Assembly: GCF_003855255.1 (NCBI RefSeq)
Contig: NZ_CP034072.1
Location: 930,001-994,000 of the forward strand
Origin: Mycolicibacterium nivoides
GTDB lineage: Bacteria > Actinomycetota > Actinomycetes > Mycobacteriales > Mycobacteriaceae
Direction: 5' to 3'
Length of the DNA: 64,000 bases
In this document: positions 9,982 through 22,056 of the stretch, in pieces
How the letters are laid out: the number at the start of each line of letters is the position of its first letter
Numbering within the stretch: position 1 is the stretch's first letter
Notes under the pieces: model-generated
What the model was told of the DNA's origin: nothing
The model's input: the letters and a program-made list of their open reading frames with translations, nothing else
Database searches by the model: none
Made by a program: the position numbers and the translations under genes

Positions 9982-10860
9982 ATGACCCAGTCCGGCCACC
10001 GGCCCCGAGTCGGGGTGGTGTTTCGTCCCGACCGCTCACCCGAGACCCTGCCCAGCACCGCAGCTGCCGCACAGCGAGCCGGCATCGACGAACTCTGGTT
10101 GTGGGAAGACTGCTTCCTGCAGGGCGGCATCGCGCAGGCGGCGGTCGCACTCGCCGGCAGCGAGACGCTGACCGTCGGCATCGGGGTCCTCCCGGCGCCG
10201 TTGCGCAACGTGGTGTCCACGGCGATGGAGATCGCCACCCTGGCCACCATCTATCCGGGCCGCGTCCGGGTCGGAATCGGGCACGGTGTGCAGGCCTGGA
10301 TGCGCCAGGCCGGGGCCGCGGTGCCGTCCCCGCTCACGCTGCTGCGCGAATACCACGCCGCGCTGCGGCAGTTGCTCTCCGGCCGATCGCTCAGCACCGA
10401 CGGCCGGTTCGTGCGTCTTGATGGTGTGCAACTGGAATGGGTTCCGCCTCAACCCGTTCCGTTGCTCATCGGCGGTACCGGACCGAAGACCCTGCGGCTC
10501 GCCGGCGAGATCGCCGACGGTGTGATCATCGACAGCACCAACACGCCCGCCTCGGCCCGTGCGGCGCTCGGACATGTCGCCGCCGAGCAGGCTCAGCGGG
10601 TCAGCGCTCCACCTTTCGCGACGGTGCAGTACCTGGCGTGCGCACCCGGTGCGGACGGGCGTCAGCTCCTCGACGACGTGGCAGTGGAGCGTGGGCTGGA
10701 CTCCGGCGGCTACGGCGTCAGCGGCACCGTAGAGGAGATCGTCGCGGCGGCGTCCGCATATTCCGCCCAGACGTTGGTGTTCCAACCGATCGGGCCCTCG
10801 GTCGACATGGACGGCTTCACCCACACCGTTGGCGAGGTGGCGACCGCTCTGCGGGCGTAG
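9982..10860 (+). CDS. LLM class flavin-dependent oxidoreductase (luciferase-like, F420/FMN)
   Basis: This 292-residue luciferase-like TIM-barrel protein has segments typical of the group: LWLWEDCFLQGGI, IGVLPAPLRN, PGRVRVGIGHGVQAWM and PLLIGGTGPKTLRLAGEIADGV. In mycobacteria many of these use coenzyme F420; the sequence alone cannot distinguish F420 from FMN. ATG at 9982 is chosen because the earlier in-frame region is antisense to the SDR gene and reads like a shadow. Substrate unknown. Confidence 0.85.
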   Translation: MTQSGHRPRVGVVFRPDRSPETLPSTAAAAQRAGIDELWLWEDCFLQGGIAQAAVALAGSETLTVGIGVLPAPLRNVVSTAMEIATLATIYPGRVRVGIGHGVQAWMRQAGAAVPSPLTLLREYHAALRQLLSGRSLSTDGRFVRLDGVQLEWVPPQPVPLLIGGTGPKTLRLAGEIADGVIIDSTNTPASARAALGHVAAEQAQRVSAPPFATVQYLACAPGADGRQLLDDVAVERGLDSGGYGVSGTVEEIVAAASAYSAQTLVFQPIGPSVDMDGFTHTVGEVATALRA

Positions 10861-10938
10861 CCCGCCGAAGTGCCAGGGCGGGCGCAGCCCGCAAAAGAGG
10901 CGACGAGGGACACGCTCTGCGCGCCTTAGCCTCGATTG

Positions 10939-11364
10939 ATGAGGGTGGGGGTAACCGTCATCGCGTGCGCCTGGCTGCTGGTACTCAGCGGCTACGACAT
11001 CGCCGAACGCAGGCTGCCGAACTGGCTGACGCTTCCCGGCGCACTGCTGGTTCTGGTGGTGGCGGCCGTGGCGTCCCGCGGCCTCGCCGCACTGGCCGGA
11101 GCGACGGCACTGTCGGGTCTGTACCTGGCGGTGCATCTGCTCTCACCGCGGGCCATGGGCGGGGGAGACGTCAAACTCGCCGCCGGGCTGGGGGCGATGA
11201 CCGGTGCGTTCGGTATCGATGTGTGGCTTCTGGCCGCGCTGGCCGCACCCTTGCTCACCGCGGGCCTCGCATTCGGCGCAGCGGTCCGCGGTATCCGCAC
11301 CGTGCCGCACGGGCCGTCGATGTGTACGGTCAGTGCCGTCGCGGTCGCCCTGGTGCTGGTATAG
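10939..11364 (+). CDS. Prepilin-peptidase-like (A24 family) membrane protein
   Basis: The protein has 141 residues and about four membrane segments. It keeps the A24 aspartate context: SGYDIAERRLPNWLT near residue 20 and GGGDVKLAAGLGAM near residue 75. The family cleaves type IV prepilin or Flp/Tad leader peptides at the inner membrane. It lacks the N-terminal methyltransferase domain of full-length PilD, so it resembles TadV/CpaA. No pilin genes lie nearby. It corresponds to Rv2551c. Confidence 0.8.
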   Translation: MRVGVTVIACAWLLVLSGYDIAERRLPNWLTLPGALLVLVVAAVASRGLAALAGATALSGLYLAVHLLSPRAMGGGDVKLAAGLGAMTGAFGIDVWLLAALAAPLLTAGLAFGAAVRGIRTVPHGPSMCTVSAVAVALVLV

Positions 11365-11421
11365 CCGACGGCCGGTCGGCTTCAGGCACGGATTTCAGGA
11401 GGCAAACCCCGACGTGGGAGA

Positions 11422-12629
11422 ATGACACCCGTGTTGCGTTGGACCACAGCTGGTGAATCCCACGGCCGCGCCCTGGTGGCCATGCTCGAAGGGATGGTTG
11501 CCGGCGTGCCCATCACCTCAGAGGAGATCGGGGCACAGCTCAAGCGTCGTCGTCTCGGCTACGGCCGGGGTGCCCGGATGAAGTTCGAACAGGACCAGGT
11601 CACCATGCTGGCCGGGGTGCGTCACGGCACCACCCTGGGCGGGCCGATCGCCATCGAGATCGGCAACACCGAATGGCCCAAGTGGGAGACCGTGATGTCT
11701 CCGGACCCCGTGGACCCGGCCGAACTCGATGTGGCGCGCAACGCCCCGCTGACCCGTCCGCGCCCGGGCCACGCCGACTACGCCGGCATGCTCAAGTACG
11801 GCTTCGACGACGCCCGCCCGGTGCTCGAACGTGCCAGCGCACGCGAGACCGCTGCGCGGGTGGCGGCCGGCACCGTGGCCCGCGCCTTCCTGCGTGCGGC
11901 GCTCGGTGTTGAGGTCGTCTCGCACGTCATCTCCATCGGCGCGTCCAAGCCCTACGACGGTCCGCCGCCGCAGTTCTCCGACCTGGACCAGATTGACGCG
12001 AGTCCCGTTCGTGCGTTTGACGAAGCCGCTGAGTCGTCGATGATCGCCGAGATCGAGGACGCCAAGAAGGATGGCGACACCCTCGGTGGTGTCGTCGAGG
12101 TCGTGGTCGATGGTCTGCCGATCGGGTTGGGCTCGTTCACCAGTGGCGACAACCGCCTCGACAGTCAGCTCGCCGCCGCGGTGATGGGCATCCAGGCGAT
12201 CAAGGGTGTGGAGATCGGCGACGGCTTCGAGACCGCGCGCCGTCGCGGCAGCGTCGCCCACGACGAGATGTACCCGGGCCCCGACGGGGTCCTGCGCTCG
12301 ACCAACCGGGCCGGTGGTCTGGAAGGCGGCATGACCAACGGCCAGGCGCTGCGGGTCCGGGCCGCGATGAAGCCGATCTCGACCGTGCCGCGCGCACTGG
12401 CCACCGTCGACATGGCGACCGGCGAAGAGGCCGTCGCCATTCACCAGCGGTCCGACGTGTGCGCGGTGCCGGCCGCCGGTGTGGTGGTGGAGACCATGGT
12501 CGCCCTGGTGGTGGCCCGGGCCGTGCTGGAGAAGTTCGGTGGGGACTCGCTGGCTGAGACCCGCGCCAACATCGACGCCTACCTGCGGGCCGTCGCCGAG
12601 CGCGAGCCCGCGGCGCAGGCCCTGGGCTG

Positions 12630-12630
<1 letters not shown>
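11422..12630 (+). CDS. aroC: Chorismate synthase
   Basis: AroC (called aroF in M. tuberculosis) eliminates phosphate from EPSP to give chorismate, using reduced FMN. The N-terminus [20 protein letters not shown] is canonical. [45 protein letters not shown] and the C-terminal [15 protein letters not shown] are all diagnostic. The 402-residue length is normal. GTG at 11431 is an alternative start with GGGAG 10 bases upstream. Its stop overlaps the first base of aroK's ATG. Confidence 0.97.
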
Positions 12631-14440
<1,810 letters not shown>

Positions 14441-14479
14441 GTGCGCCTGAGTTCTGCTTCGCCCTGGTGGGCGGGCTGG

Positions 14480-15046
14480 TTACTGCTTGGGTTGCTCGGG
14501 GTAGTCGACCGGGGCCTCGGCGTCGGCATTCTCTGACGCGCCGTTGGCCGTCACGGCGGCGAACACGTCGGTGTCTGCGCGTTCGTCGGCTGCCAGGCCG
14601 TGGTGGCGCTGGCGCGGCATCGGCGGGGCCTTGCGGTCCACCAGCCAGCGGCCCACGGTCACGCCGCCAACGCCGAGCAGGAACACCAGCAGCGCGGTGA
14701 ACGCCGCGAATGTGGTGACCTCGTTGAGCAGCGCATCGGTGTAGAGGCTCTTGTAGAACAGCCCGATGAACCACGCCACCGCGCCGCTGACGACGCCGGC
14801 GAACAGGCCGGCGATCAGCCAGATCATCGCCATGTCGGCACGACGATCCGGATCCGGATTGGCACGTGCGTCGGCCTGGCCGTCGAACAGGCCCCAGATC
14901 AGCACGCCGATCCCGAACAACGTGACCAGCCCCAAGCTGAACCAGGTGGCGTTACCCGGCGAGGCGTTGATCAGTGCTCCTTGCAGTAAGCGCACTATGA
15001 CCATCGCTGTTGCGAACACCACTCCGCGCAGTAACCACTTGCTCAT
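14480..15046 (-). CDS. B-4DMT-like four-helix membrane protein (Rv2536-type)
   Basis: The 188-residue protein has four membrane helices, at about residues 6-25, 34-53, 73-95 and 108-133. A hydrophilic acidic tail ends in EAPVDYPEQPKQ. The layout and genomic place match Rv2536, annotated in databases as a B-4DMT family transporter. That name is based on fold, and no substrate is known. The gene is convergent with aroB and divergent from pepQ (33-base gap). Confidence 0.75.
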   Translation of the reverse strand: MSKWLLRGVVFATAMVIVRLLQGALINASPGNATWFSLGLVTLFGIGVLIWGLFDGQADARANPDPDRRADMAMIWLIAGLFAGVVSGAVAWFIGLFYKSLYTDALLNEVTTFAAFTALLVFLLGVGGVTVGRWLVDRKAPPMPRQRHHGLAADERADTDVFAAVTANGASENADAEAPVDYPEQPKQ

Positions 15047-15079
15047 GGGGGCACACTGTAGCGAGTAGCGTCACAGACC

Positions 15080-16165
15080 GTGACTATTTCCCAGCGCAGG
15101 GACCGGCTGCGGCGTCGGCTGGCCGATTTGGGCCTGGACGCGATGTTGGTAACTGACCTGGTCAACGTGCGTTATCTGTCCGGATTCACGGGTTCCAACG
15201 CTGCCCTGTTGGTCCTCGCCGAGCACACCACTCCGGTGCTGGCCACCGATGGGCGCTATCGCACGCAGGCCGCGCAGCAGTCCCCGGACGCCGAGGTGGT
15301 CATCGAGCGGGCCTGCGGGTCGCACCTGGCCGGGCGCGCCGCCCGTACCGGCGCCCTGCGGTTGGGTTTCGAGAGCCATGTGGTGACCGTGGATGCCTTT
15401 GCGGCCCTGAAGAAGGCGGCCGGCGACACGGTCGAGTGGGTGCGCGCGGCGGGCACCGTGGAGGCGCTGCGCGAGATCAAGGATGCCGGCGAGATCGCGA
15501 TGCTGAGACTGGCCTGCGAGGCCGCCGATGCGGCGCTCATGGACCTGCTGGAGCGTGGCGGCCTGCGTCCCGGCAGGACCGAGCGCGAGGTACGCAACGA
15601 GCTGGAAGCCCTGATGCTCGACCACGGCGCCGACGGGCCGTCCTTCGAGACGATCGTGGCGACGGGCTCGAACTCGGCAATCCCGCACCACCGGCCCACG
15701 GAGGCGGTGCTGGCCGCGGGGGATTTCGTCAAGATCGATTTCGGTGCCCTGGTGGAGGGCTATCACTCCGACATGACGCGCACGTTCGTGCTTGGCCCGG
15801 CGGCCCAGTGGCAGCTCGACATCTATGACCTGGTGGCCACCGCACAGCAGGCGGGTTGTGACGCGCTGGCCCCTGGAGTTTCGCTGAGTGCGGTGGACGC
15901 GGCATCGCGCCAGGTCATCGCCGATGCCGGCTACGGCGACAACTTCGGCCACGGCCTCGGCCACGGTGTCGGACTGCAGATCCACGAAGCGCCGGGAATC
16001 AATGCCGCCGCCGCCGGTACACTGCTTGCTGGCTCTGCGGTCACCGTTGAGCCAGGTGTCTACTTGCCCGATCGCGGCGGTGTCCGGATCGAGGACACCC
16101 TGGTCGTCGGAGAGGCGGCACCCGACCTGCTTACCCGGTTCCCCAAGGAACTGGCCATTTTGTGA
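15080..16165 (+). CDS. pepQ: Xaa-Pro peptidase (M24 family metallopeptidase)
   Basis: The 361-residue cytoplasmic protein is predicted to cleave X-Pro bonds. The N-terminal creatinase-like domain has VRYLSGFTGSNAAL. The pita-bread catalytic domain shows the five metal ligands in order: KIDFG and HSDMTR (Asp, Asp), FGHGLGHGVG (His), VEPGVY (Glu) and RIEDTL (Glu). It starts with GTG at 15080. It precedes efp by 24 bases, the pepQ-efp-nusB arrangement seen in mycobacteria. Confidence 0.93.
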   Translation: MTISQRRDRLRRRLADLGLDAMLVTDLVNVRYLSGFTGSNAALLVLAEHTTPVLATDGRYRTQAAQQSPDAEVVIERACGSHLAGRAARTGALRLGFESHVVTVDAFAALKKAAGDTVEWVRAAGTVEALREIKDAGEIAMLRLACEAADAALMDLLERGGLRPGRTEREVRNELEALMLDHGADGPSFETIVATGSNSAIPHHRPTEAVLAAGDFVKIDFGALVEGYHSDMTRTFVLGPAAQWQLDIYDLVATAQQAGCDALAPGVSLSAVDAASRQVIADAGYGDNFGHGLGHGVGLQIHEAPGINAAAAGTLLAGSAVTVEPGVYLPDRGGVRIEDTLVVGEAAPDLLTRFPKELAIL

Positions 16166-16189
16166 CAAAAGCTTAGGAGCTACACCCTC

Positions 16190-16753
16190 ATGGCATCGAC
16201 TGCCGACTTCAAGAACGGGCTCGTCCTGCAGATCGACGGACAGCTGTGGCAGATCGTCGAATTCCAGCACGTCAAGCCGGGTAAGGGCCCGGCCTTCGTG
16301 CGGACGAAGCTGAAGAACGTGGTGTCCGGCAAGGTCGTCGACAAGACCTACAACGCCGGTGTGAAGGTGGAGACCGCCACCGTGGACCGCCGCGACGCCA
16401 CCTACCTGTACCGCGACGGCAACGACTTCGTCTTCATGGATTCCGAGGACTTCAATCAGCACCCGTTGTCCGAGGCGCTCGTCGGCCGCTTGGCCGACTT
16501 CCTGCTCGAGAGCCTGCCGGTGCAGATCGCCTTCCACGAGTCCGCGCCGCTGTACCTGGAACTTCCGGTGTCCGTCGAGCTCGAGGTTTCCCACACCGAG
16601 CCCGGCCTGCAGGGTGACCGCTCCAGCGCCGGCACCAAGCCCGCCACCATGGAGACCGGCGCCGAGATCCAGGTGCCGCTGTTCATCAACACCGGTGACA
16701 AGCTCAAGGTCGACACCCGCGACGGCAGCTACCTCGGCCGCGTGAATGGCTGA
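16190..16753 (+). CDS. efp: Translation elongation factor P
   Basis: The 187-residue factor relieves ribosome stalling at polyproline stretches. The tip-loop motif [12 protein letters not shown] places the usual functional lysine at residue 32. The C-terminal domain ends with [17 protein letters not shown], the EF-P signature. A TAGGAG ribosome site lies 8-10 bases before the ATG. Its stop is two bases before the nusB ATG. Confidence 0.98.
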   Translation: MASTADFKNGLVLQIDGQLWQIVEFQHVKPGKGPAFVRTKLKNVVSGKVVDKTYNAGVKVETATVDRRDATYLYRDGNDFVFMDSEDFNQHPLSEALVGRLADFLLESLPVQIAFHESAPLYLELPVSVELEVSHTEPGLQGDRSSAGTKPATMETGAEIQVPLFINTGDKLKVDTRDGSYLGRVNG

Positions 16754-16755
16754 CC

Positions 16756-17244
16756 ATGCCTGACCGCCGTGGCGACCGGGGCCGTCACCAGGCCCGCAAG
16801 CGCGCCGTGGATCTTCTGTTCGAGGCCGAGGCGCGCGGTCTGACGCCGGAGGCGGTGGCCGATGGCCGTACCGCCCTGGCCGAGGATCAGCCCGACGTCA
16901 CCCCGCTCAATCCCTACACGGTGTCGGTGGCGCGCGGTGTCACCGAACACGCCGCCCACATCGACGACCTCATCTCGGCGCACCTGCAGGGATGGACGTT
17001 GGAGCGGCTGCCCGCCGTGGACCGGGCCATCCTCCGGGTGGCGGTCTGGGAACTGCTGCACGCCGAGGACGTGCCCGAACCCGTCGCCGTGGACGAGGCC
17101 GTCGAGCTGGCCAAAGAGCTGTCCACCGATGAGTCGCCCGGGTTCGTCAACGGGGTGCTGGGCCAGGTGATGCTGGTGACCCCGCAGATCCGGGCCGCGG
17201 CCGCGGCCGTGCAGGGCGCGGTTCAGGACCGGCCCGAGCAGTAG
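16756..17244 (+). CDS. nusB: Transcription antitermination factor NusB
   Basis: The 162-residue RNA-binding helical protein works with NusE at boxA of rRNA operons. It begins with the basic [20 protein letters not shown] and continues with [18 protein letters not shown] and [31 protein letters not shown], all conserved in NusB. It is the last gene of pepQ-efp-nusB. Confidence 0.97.
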   Translation: MPDRRGDRGRHQARKRAVDLLFEAEARGLTPEAVADGRTALAEDQPDVTPLNPYTVSVARGVTEHAAHIDDLISAHLQGWTLERLPAVDRAILRVAVWELLHAEDVPEPVAVDEAVELAKELSTDESPGFVNGVLGQVMLVTPQIRAAAAAVQGAVQDRPEQ

Positions 17245-17337
17245 GTTCGTGTCCCGGAGATCGGGAACACAGGTGCCGATCGGTGCCACGATGTTGTTAC
17301 GTGTGTGACTACCCGTACCGACATCCGGAGGCCACTG

Positions 17338-19587
17338 ATGGGACACGAGTCGAGAAGCATCGCGGACGTCGGTGCGGACGGCCTGCACCTGCACGCCTGT
17401 CCGCTGTGTGAGGCCATGTGCGGCTTGGAGATTCAGGTCGCCGACGGCAAGGTTGCGAGCGTTCGGCCGAACAAGTCCGACCAGTGGAGCGCGGGCCACA
17501 TCTGCCCCAAGGGCGCGTCGCTGGCCGGGTTGCACGATGACCCCGACCGGATCCGCCGGCCGATGATCAAGCTGGACGGCGAATGGCACGAGGTCGACTG
17601 GGACACCGCGTTCCGTCGCTGCACCGAGCTGCTCGCTCCCGTCATCGAGAAGTACGGCATCGGCGCGGTCGCGGCGTATACCGGGAATCCGCTGGCGCAC
17701 TCGTTCTCGTTGTCCCGCTACTCGGCGATCCTGCTCGGCCTGTCCGGTATGCCGATCACCTACTCGCCGGGCACCATCGACCAGTGGCCGAAGAACCTGT
17801 CGTCGCACCTGATGTACGGCAGCTGGTGGGCATTCCCGACGCCGGACATCCAACACACCGACCTGCTGGTGGTGATGGGGGCGAATCCCGCGGCCTCGCA
17901 GGGTTCGCTGCTGGCCGCCCCCGACGTGATGGGCATCATCGCCGGTATCCGCAAGCGCGGCAAGGTGATCGTCATCGACCCGGTGCGCACCGCCACCGCT
18001 GTCAAGGCCGACGAGTGGCTGCCGATCACGCCCGGTACTGACGCGGCACTGCTGCTCGGGATCGTCCATACCGTGTTCGACGAAGGGCTGGTCAACCTCG
18101 GCGAGTTGGAACGCCACCTCGAGGGAGTGTCCACCCTGCAGCAAGCGGTGGCCGACTGGTCACCCGAAAGGGTCTCTGCCACAACAGGTATCGATGCGGA
18201 GCGGATTCGTGGACTGGCCCGCGAGCTGGCCGGCACGCCGCGCGCGGTGGTCTACGGCCGGATCGGCACGTGCAATCAGGAGTTCGGCAGCCTGGCCAGC
18301 TGGCTGGTGGATGTGGTCAACATCGTCACCGGTCACTTCGACACCCCCGGCGGCGCGATGTTCGCCAGGCCGACGGCCTGGACGATCACGAGCCAGCCGA
18401 TCCCGGGGCTGGAGGACGGGGCGCCGAATTTCGGCCGCTACCGCACCCGGGTGCGCGGGGCCAAAGAGGTGCTCGGGCAGGTGCCGGTGTCATGCATGCT
18501 CGAAGAGATCACCACGCCCGGTGAAGGGCAGCTCAAGGCCCTGATCACCGTCGCGGGCAACCCGGTGCTGTCCACCCCGGGCGGCGACAAGCTCGACGAG
18601 GCGCTGCCGCAGCTGGACGCGATGATCTCGGTGGACCTGTGGCTCAACGAGACCACCCGGCACGCCGACGTGATCCTGCCCGGTGCCTCGGCGCTCGAGC
18701 AGCCGCACTCGGCCGACCTGCTGCTGGGTGCGGCGATCAACAGCTTCGCCCGGTACTCACCGCCGGTGTTCCACCGCGAGGATCCCGATGCACCGGAGGA
18801 ATGGGAGATTCTGATCCGGCTCACCGGGCTGTGCACGGGCACCCCGGCCGAGGATGTCGACATCGCCGCGCTCGATGACGGCTGGTTCGACTACCTGTGT
18901 TTCACCCAGGGGCTCGACGGCGCCGAGATCCGCAAGCAGTACGACCACGGCGGCCCCGAGCGGATGCTCGATCTGACGCTGCGGACCGCCGCGTTCGGCG
19001 ACCGGTACGGCGAGAACCCCGACGGTCTGACCCTGGACAAGCTCAAGGCCCACCCGGACGGAATCAACTACGGCCCCATGGTGCCCCGGGTTCCCGAGGT
19101 GCTCGGCACCGCCGACCAGAAGATCCGGCTGGCGCCGCAGTATCTGCTCGACGACCTGCCGCGGCTGGCCGAGCGGCTCGATCGGGCTCCCGACGAACTG
19201 GTGTTGGTGAGCCGGCGCCATCTGCGGTCCAACAACTCCTGGCTGCACAACGTCGGTGCGTTGATGAAGGGGCGCGACCGGTGCACCCTGCTGATGCACA
19301 GTCAGGATGCGGCGGCCCGGAGGATCGCAGATGGCGACATCGCGGAAGTGGCGTCGGCCGGCGGCAAGATTGTTGTCCCGGTCGAGGTGACCGACGCGAT
19401 CAAGCCCGGAGTGGTGTCGATGCCGCACGGCTGGGGCCACGGTCAGCCCGGGACGCGGCTCGGCGTCGCGAACGCGTCGCCCGGGGTCAACACCAACATC
19501 CTGTCGCTGCCCGATTTCCTCGACGAGCCGTCCGGCAACGGAGCGCTCAACGGCATCCCCGTCACGGTCAGCGCGACGACGAGCTAG
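17338..19587 (+). CDS. Molybdopterin-dependent oxidoreductase (formate dehydrogenase/nitrate reductase type)
   Basis: The protein has 749 residues. An N-terminal [4Fe-4S] motif is visible as C21-x2-C24-x3-C28-x27-C56. The molybdopterin-binding domains follow (GNPLAHSFSLSRYSAILLG, VVMGANPAASQGS, VIVIDPVRTATA, NIVTGHFDTPGGAM), and the C-terminal dinucleotide-binding domain has VSRRHLRSNNSWLHN and MPHGWGHG. No twin-arginine signal is visible, so it is probably cytoplasmic. ATG at 17338 is chosen because CGGAGG lies 7 bases upstream. No electron-transfer partner or cofactor gene is adjacent. The substrate is not determinable. Confidence 0.88.
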   Translation: MGHESRSIADVGADGLHLHACPLCEAMCGLEIQVADGKVASVRPNKSDQWSAGHICPKGASLAGLHDDPDRIRRPMIKLDGEWHEVDWDTAFRRCTELLAPVIEKYGIGAVAAYTGNPLAHSFSLSRYSAILLGLSGMPITYSPGTIDQWPKNLSSHLMYGSWWAFPTPDIQHTDLLVVMGANPAASQGSLLAAPDVMGIIAGIRKRGKVIVIDPVRTATAVKADEWLPITPGTDAALLLGIVHTVFDEGLVNLGELERHLEGVSTLQQAVADWSPERVSATTGIDAERIRGLARELAGTPRAVVYGRIGTCNQEFGSLASWLVDVVNIVTGHFDTPGGAMFARPTAWTITSQPIPGLEDGAPNFGRYRTRVRGAKEVLGQVPVSCMLEEITTPGEGQLKALITVAGNPVLSTPGGDKLDEALPQLDAMISVDLWLNETTRHADVILPGASALEQPHSADLLLGAAINSFARYSPPVFHREDPDAPEEWEILIRLTGLCTGTPAEDVDIAALDDGWFDYLCFTQGLDGAEIRKQYDHGGPERMLDLTLRTAAFGDRYGENPDGLTLDKLKAHPDGINYGPMVPRVPEVLGTADQKIRLAPQYLLDDLPRLAERLDRAPDELVLVSRRHLRSNNSWLHNVGALMKGRDRCTLLMHSQDAAARRIADGDIAEVASAGGKIVVPVEVTDAIKPGVVSMPHGWGHGQPGTRLGVANASPGVNTNILSLPDFLDEPSGNGALNGIPVTVSATTS

Positions 19588-19598
19588 CGGTGGTCCCG

Positions 19599-21032
19599 TC
19601 AACCGCTTGGTTCCGGGGGAACCAGTAGTTCCGCGGGGTGGAAGTGGTGGTTGAGGGTGTCTTGCCCGGCGTTCATCAGGGGTGGCGGATGCCAGTGGAC
19701 ACGTCCGGTGTCTGGATCGATGCTGGTGGTCCAGCCGAGTCCGACGAGGCGGTTGTCGGGGCCGCAGCCCAGGGCGAGGTCGGGGGCGTCGGTGTGGCCG
19801 CCGTGTTGCCAGTCGGCTCTGGCGTGGTGGACTTCGCAGCGATCGGCGGCTGCGGTGCATCCGGGGCGGGTGCAGCCGCGGTCGCGGTTTTAGAGCAGGA
19901 GTCGTTGGGCTTTGGTGGCCAACCGTTTGGTGCGGGCCAGGTACAGCGGTTCGGCGGTGTGGCGTTTGTAGACGGTGAGGTAGTGAAAGCTGTGTGATGC
20001 CAACCGGATCAGGTCGTTCATCGGCATCCGGATGCCCGCGCCGGTGACGGCGATCCCGGCGCCGGCTTCCAGTTCGGCCAGGGTGGTGGACACGACCACG
20101 GTGACCGGCAGGCCACCGTGTTGGCCGAGCCGTTTGGACATCAGCACTTCGCGTAGTGCCACTTTGAGTGCGTCGTGGTTGCGCTGGGCGACGGTGCGGG
20201 TGTCACGGTTGGCGGCGGCGTGCTGGTCTTGGCGGGCTTGAGCGGTGTCCTGTTCTGCCTCAGCGTCATCGAGCGGATTGGGCGAGGAGTCGTGGATCGG
20301 TTCGGGATCATCGGGATTGTTGATGCCCGGTGCACCCCACACGCCAGTGACGGTGGTCAGGTACGCCGCTGTCTCGGGGTCCAGCCAGCCTTGGACGTGC
20401 ACCAGTCCGTCGGCGTCCTGTGTGCCGATCCGCAGCCCACGCAGGTGGGCCGCGACATCGGGTGAGTCGCCGTCCTGGTTGAGCAGATACAGCAGTTTGT
20501 CCGCAGCGGCTTTGAGCGTTTCAGGAGTGTCGCGGGTCGCCGCGGCCACCAGGTCCGATTCGATCTGGACGAGTTCAGCCGTGCTGACGTACTTTTTCGC
20601 CTCCACCAGAGTGTCGCGGATGATCGCGATGTGTTCGGTGTTGATGGTCCCTGACAGCAGCGCCTCGGCGCATGCGGGAAGTAGCGGCTCCAACACCTCA
20701 CCGCCGATGGCATACCGCGGCCCCAGCTCGGCGGCTGCGGTCACGCGGCGTGAGGCCTCCTTGCCGCTGATCCGCATCCGGGTGGCCAGCACATCCTTCC
20801 AGGACTTGCCGCCGATCTCGTGCGGGATGGCCTGCGCCATCAGGGCGGCTTGGATCCGGTGATCGATCATCGCCTCGGTGCGGGCCTGCTGTTCGCGCTG
20901 GGACTGCAGTGCCAGCAATTCCGCGGTGCTCAACGCGGTGAAGTCGACATCGAGCAGCGCGGAGGTCGTCGCGCGGTGACCGGCCAGCGCCGCGTGCACC
21001 TCATCCCGGTTCTGTGCCAACCCGATCACCAT
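19599..21032 (-). pseudogene. 13E12-repeat/DUF222 HNH endonuclease-like gene interrupted by an in-frame stop
   Basis: From ATG 21032 the frame encodes 380 residues of a DUF222 domain (VRMRISGKEASRRV, EHIAIIRDTL, VQGWLDPETAAYL) up to TAA at 19890-19892. The same frame continues without any further stop for 96 codons after it. It reads NRDRGCTRPGC, then DRCEVHHARADWQHGGHT, NRLVGLGWTTS and a final HPAELLVPPE, which is the expected HNH domain. The TAA falls where family members usually have a Tyr codon (LLLY-A/N-RDRGC). A single substitution therefore separates the two halves. Members of this family are multicopy in mycobacteria, and some serve as phage integration targets. Confidence 0.85.
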
Positions 21033-21297
21033 GATTCGAACACTAGTTCGATACTCTGACAGGAATCACCAGGTTGGGACTGGCGAGACCAAAGTGGCCA
21101 AAGTTTTTCGGCCCGGCGCAATGAGTTTCGATCACCGCGATTTGTAAATTCTTGCCGGGATCGAGGTGGCGTAATGCCGGTCGGCAAGGCGGTTTCGCCA
21201 GGTACGGATCCTGGGTCGGCGGCGCAATCAGTTAACCTGCGTCGACGGCGTATCCGCCGCACTGCAGGTGCCTCCGACAGGCCCTTACCTTGAGTGC

Positions 21298-22056
21298 GTG
21301 TCTTCCCAGCCCGAAGCCCATCCCGTATCGCTGCCGAGTCGCCGTGCGCGTGCCGACCAGGCCCGTCAGGTCGCCGACGTGCTGCGCCACCAGATCCACG
21401 AGGGCACGTACGACCGGGCGCTGCCGGCCGAGGCGGAACTGGCCGCCGAATTCTTCGTCTCCCGCAACACCGTCCGTGAAGCCCTGGCCGTCCTCAAGTC
21501 CGAGGGCCTGATCGACCGCGGCACCAAGGTGGGCACCCATGTGGCGGGCCGCAAGTACGACCATGGCCTCGACGCGTTGGTGGGGCTGAAGGAGACCTTC
21601 AAGGACTACGGCGACGTCCGCAACGAAGTCCGTGCCGTGCAGCGACTCTCGGCCCCGCCCGCGGTGGCCCGCAAGCTGGCGCTGGAGCCCGGCGCCCAGG
21701 TGGTCTTCATCGAGCGCCTGCGCTACCTCGCCGATCTGCCGCTGTCGCTGGATCTGACCTACCTGGCGCCCGAGATCGGCGAGCAGGTGATCGGCCACGC
21801 GCTGGAGGACAACGACATCTTCGCGCTCATCGAACGGGTCAGTGGGCATCGCCTGGGCGGGGCGAGTCTTGCGCTGGAAGCGGTTTCGGCTGACCCGCAC
21901 ACCGCCGTGACGCTGCAGGTGCCGGCTGGATCAGCCCTGCTGATGGCCGAGCGGCTCACGAGTCTGGACGACGGCACGCCCGTCGACCTGGAGTACATCA
22001 GGATGCGTGGTGATCGAATCACCATGCGCGGCAACCTCAATAGGAGAGACGCATGA
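21298..22056 (+). CDS. GntR family transcriptional regulator (HutC/UTRA type)
   Basis: The 252-residue protein has an N-terminal winged helix (about residues 18-85; the LPAEAELAAEFFVSRNTVREAL recognition region is classic GntR). A C-terminal UTRA effector domain follows, with VFIERLRYLADLPLSLDLTYL and LLMAERLTSLDDGTPVDLEYIRMRGDR. GTG at 21298 is the chosen start. The stop overlaps the ferredoxin ATG (ATGA), so the regulator is cotranscribed with the transport/flavoprotein operon and probably controls it. The effector is unknown. Confidence 0.9.
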   Translation: MSSQPEAHPVSLPSRRARADQARQVADVLRHQIHEGTYDRALPAEAELAAEFFVSRNTVREALAVLKSEGLIDRGTKVGTHVAGRKYDHGLDALVGLKETFKDYGDVRNEVRAVQRLSAPPAVARKLALEPGAQVVFIERLRYLADLPLSLDLTYLAPEIGEQVIGHALEDNDIFALIERVSGHRLGGASLALEAVSADPHTAVTLQVPAGSALLMAERLTSLDDGTPVDLEYIRMRGDRITMRGNLNRRDA

